This document shows positions 58,661 to 58,748 of a stretch of DNA of 58,748 nt, one piece after another; the stretch's first letter is position 1, and every line of letters starts with the position of its first letter. Source of the stretch: Natronorubrum halalkaliphilum (GTDB taxonomy: Archaea; Halobacteriota; Halobacteria; Halobacteriales; Natrialbaceae); the NCBI RefSeq assembly GCF_009834785.1, contig NZ_WUYX01000036.1, positions 1 to 58,748 of the forward strand, in the 5' to 3' direction. Both the position numbers and the translations under genes were made by a program. The notes beneath the pieces are model-generated. The model did not search any database. It worked only from the letters and a program-made list of their open reading frames with translations, and had not been told where the DNA came from.

Positions 58661-58685
58661 TTATGAGCGTGTCATAGAATCCAAC

Positions 58686-58748
58686 TCATAGTTTGAGTTT
58701 CTCACGTCCTGGATCGTGTCCTCGCTCGTAGTTGGTGATCGCAATCGC
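58686..58748 (-). CDS. 3' end of an unidentified gene cut by the window edge
   Basis: Reading inward from the right edge on the minus strand, the frame is open to a TGA at 58686-58688 and encodes AIAITNYERGHDPGREKLKL. Codon choice and composition look coding, and a palindromic element follows the stop. Twenty residues are too few to name a family; a transposase C terminus is one possibility. Confidence 0.3.
   Translation of the reverse strand, partial: AIAITNYERGHDPGREKLKL

Noticed and set aside
1-58748. tRNA, rRNA or CRISPR features
   Set aside because: I looked for tRNA T-arm/acceptor patterns and regularly spaced direct repeats and found none.

Overview
The window comes from a haloarchaeon, most likely of the Natrialbales type. 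Coding GC is high, proteins are rich in Asp and Glu, and secreted proteins carry twin-arginine signals. Promoters have archaeal TATA boxes about 27 nt upstream of leaderless starts. The gene set includes archaeal pelota, an archaeal RNA-binding exosome-associated protein, Lhr helicase, HTH-10 (bacterio-opsin-activator type), TrmB and archaeal IclR regulators. No rRNA, tRNA, CRISPR array or intact insertion sequence was seen.

Region 1 (about 0.5-9.1 kb) is mixed: a SHOCT membrane protein, an SRPBCC protein, an MFS exporter, an ACAD10/APH-type phosphotransferase, a membrane protein, a 3-hydroxyacyl-CoA dehydrogenase/enoyl-CoA hydratase fusion, a methyltransferase gene fragment and a winged-helix regulator.

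Region 2 (about 9.8-28.0 kb) is an aerobic phenylacetate island. It has a MaoC hydratase, two phenylacetate-CoA ligases, a complete branched-chain/aromatic-type ABC importer with a fused LivH-LivM permease, two PaaI-type thioesterases, an HTH-10 regulator, the phenylacetyl-CoA epoxidase genes paaA, paaB, paaC and a paaD split into two overlapping genes, a Tat-exported penicillin-acylase-type Ntn hydrolase, and an IclR regulator. The likely logic is that acylase releases phenylacetate outside the cell, the ABC system imports it, PaaK makes phenylacetyl-CoA, and PaaABCD epoxidises it. The 3-hydroxyacyl-CoA dehydrogenase/hydratase of region 1 could serve later steps. The reductase PaaE, PaaG, PaaZ and PaaJ are not in the window.

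Region 3 (about 28.0-45.1 kb) carries 2-oxoacid dehydrogenase E1 alpha and beta without E2 or E3, behind an intergenic region with three copies of a 22-bp palindrome. A luciferase-like oxidoreductase, an M24 protein with a changed metal ligand, a copper amine oxidase and a soluble PAS transducer follow. Then comes a second catabolic-looking cluster: epimerase, ThDP enzyme, EthD protein, VOC protein, double EthD protein, HD hydrolase, IclR regulator and ACMSD-like amidohydrolase.

Region 4 (about 45.6-58.7 kb) is mostly housekeeping: Lhr helicase, zinc alcohol dehydrogenase, metallo-beta-lactamase-fold hydrolase, an RND exporter with a large coiled-coil insertion coupled to a TrmB regulator, pelota, an RNA-binding protein and small conserved proteins. 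A family of imperfect palindromic intergenic elements recurs near 18.2, 34.0, 36.3 and 58.6 kb.
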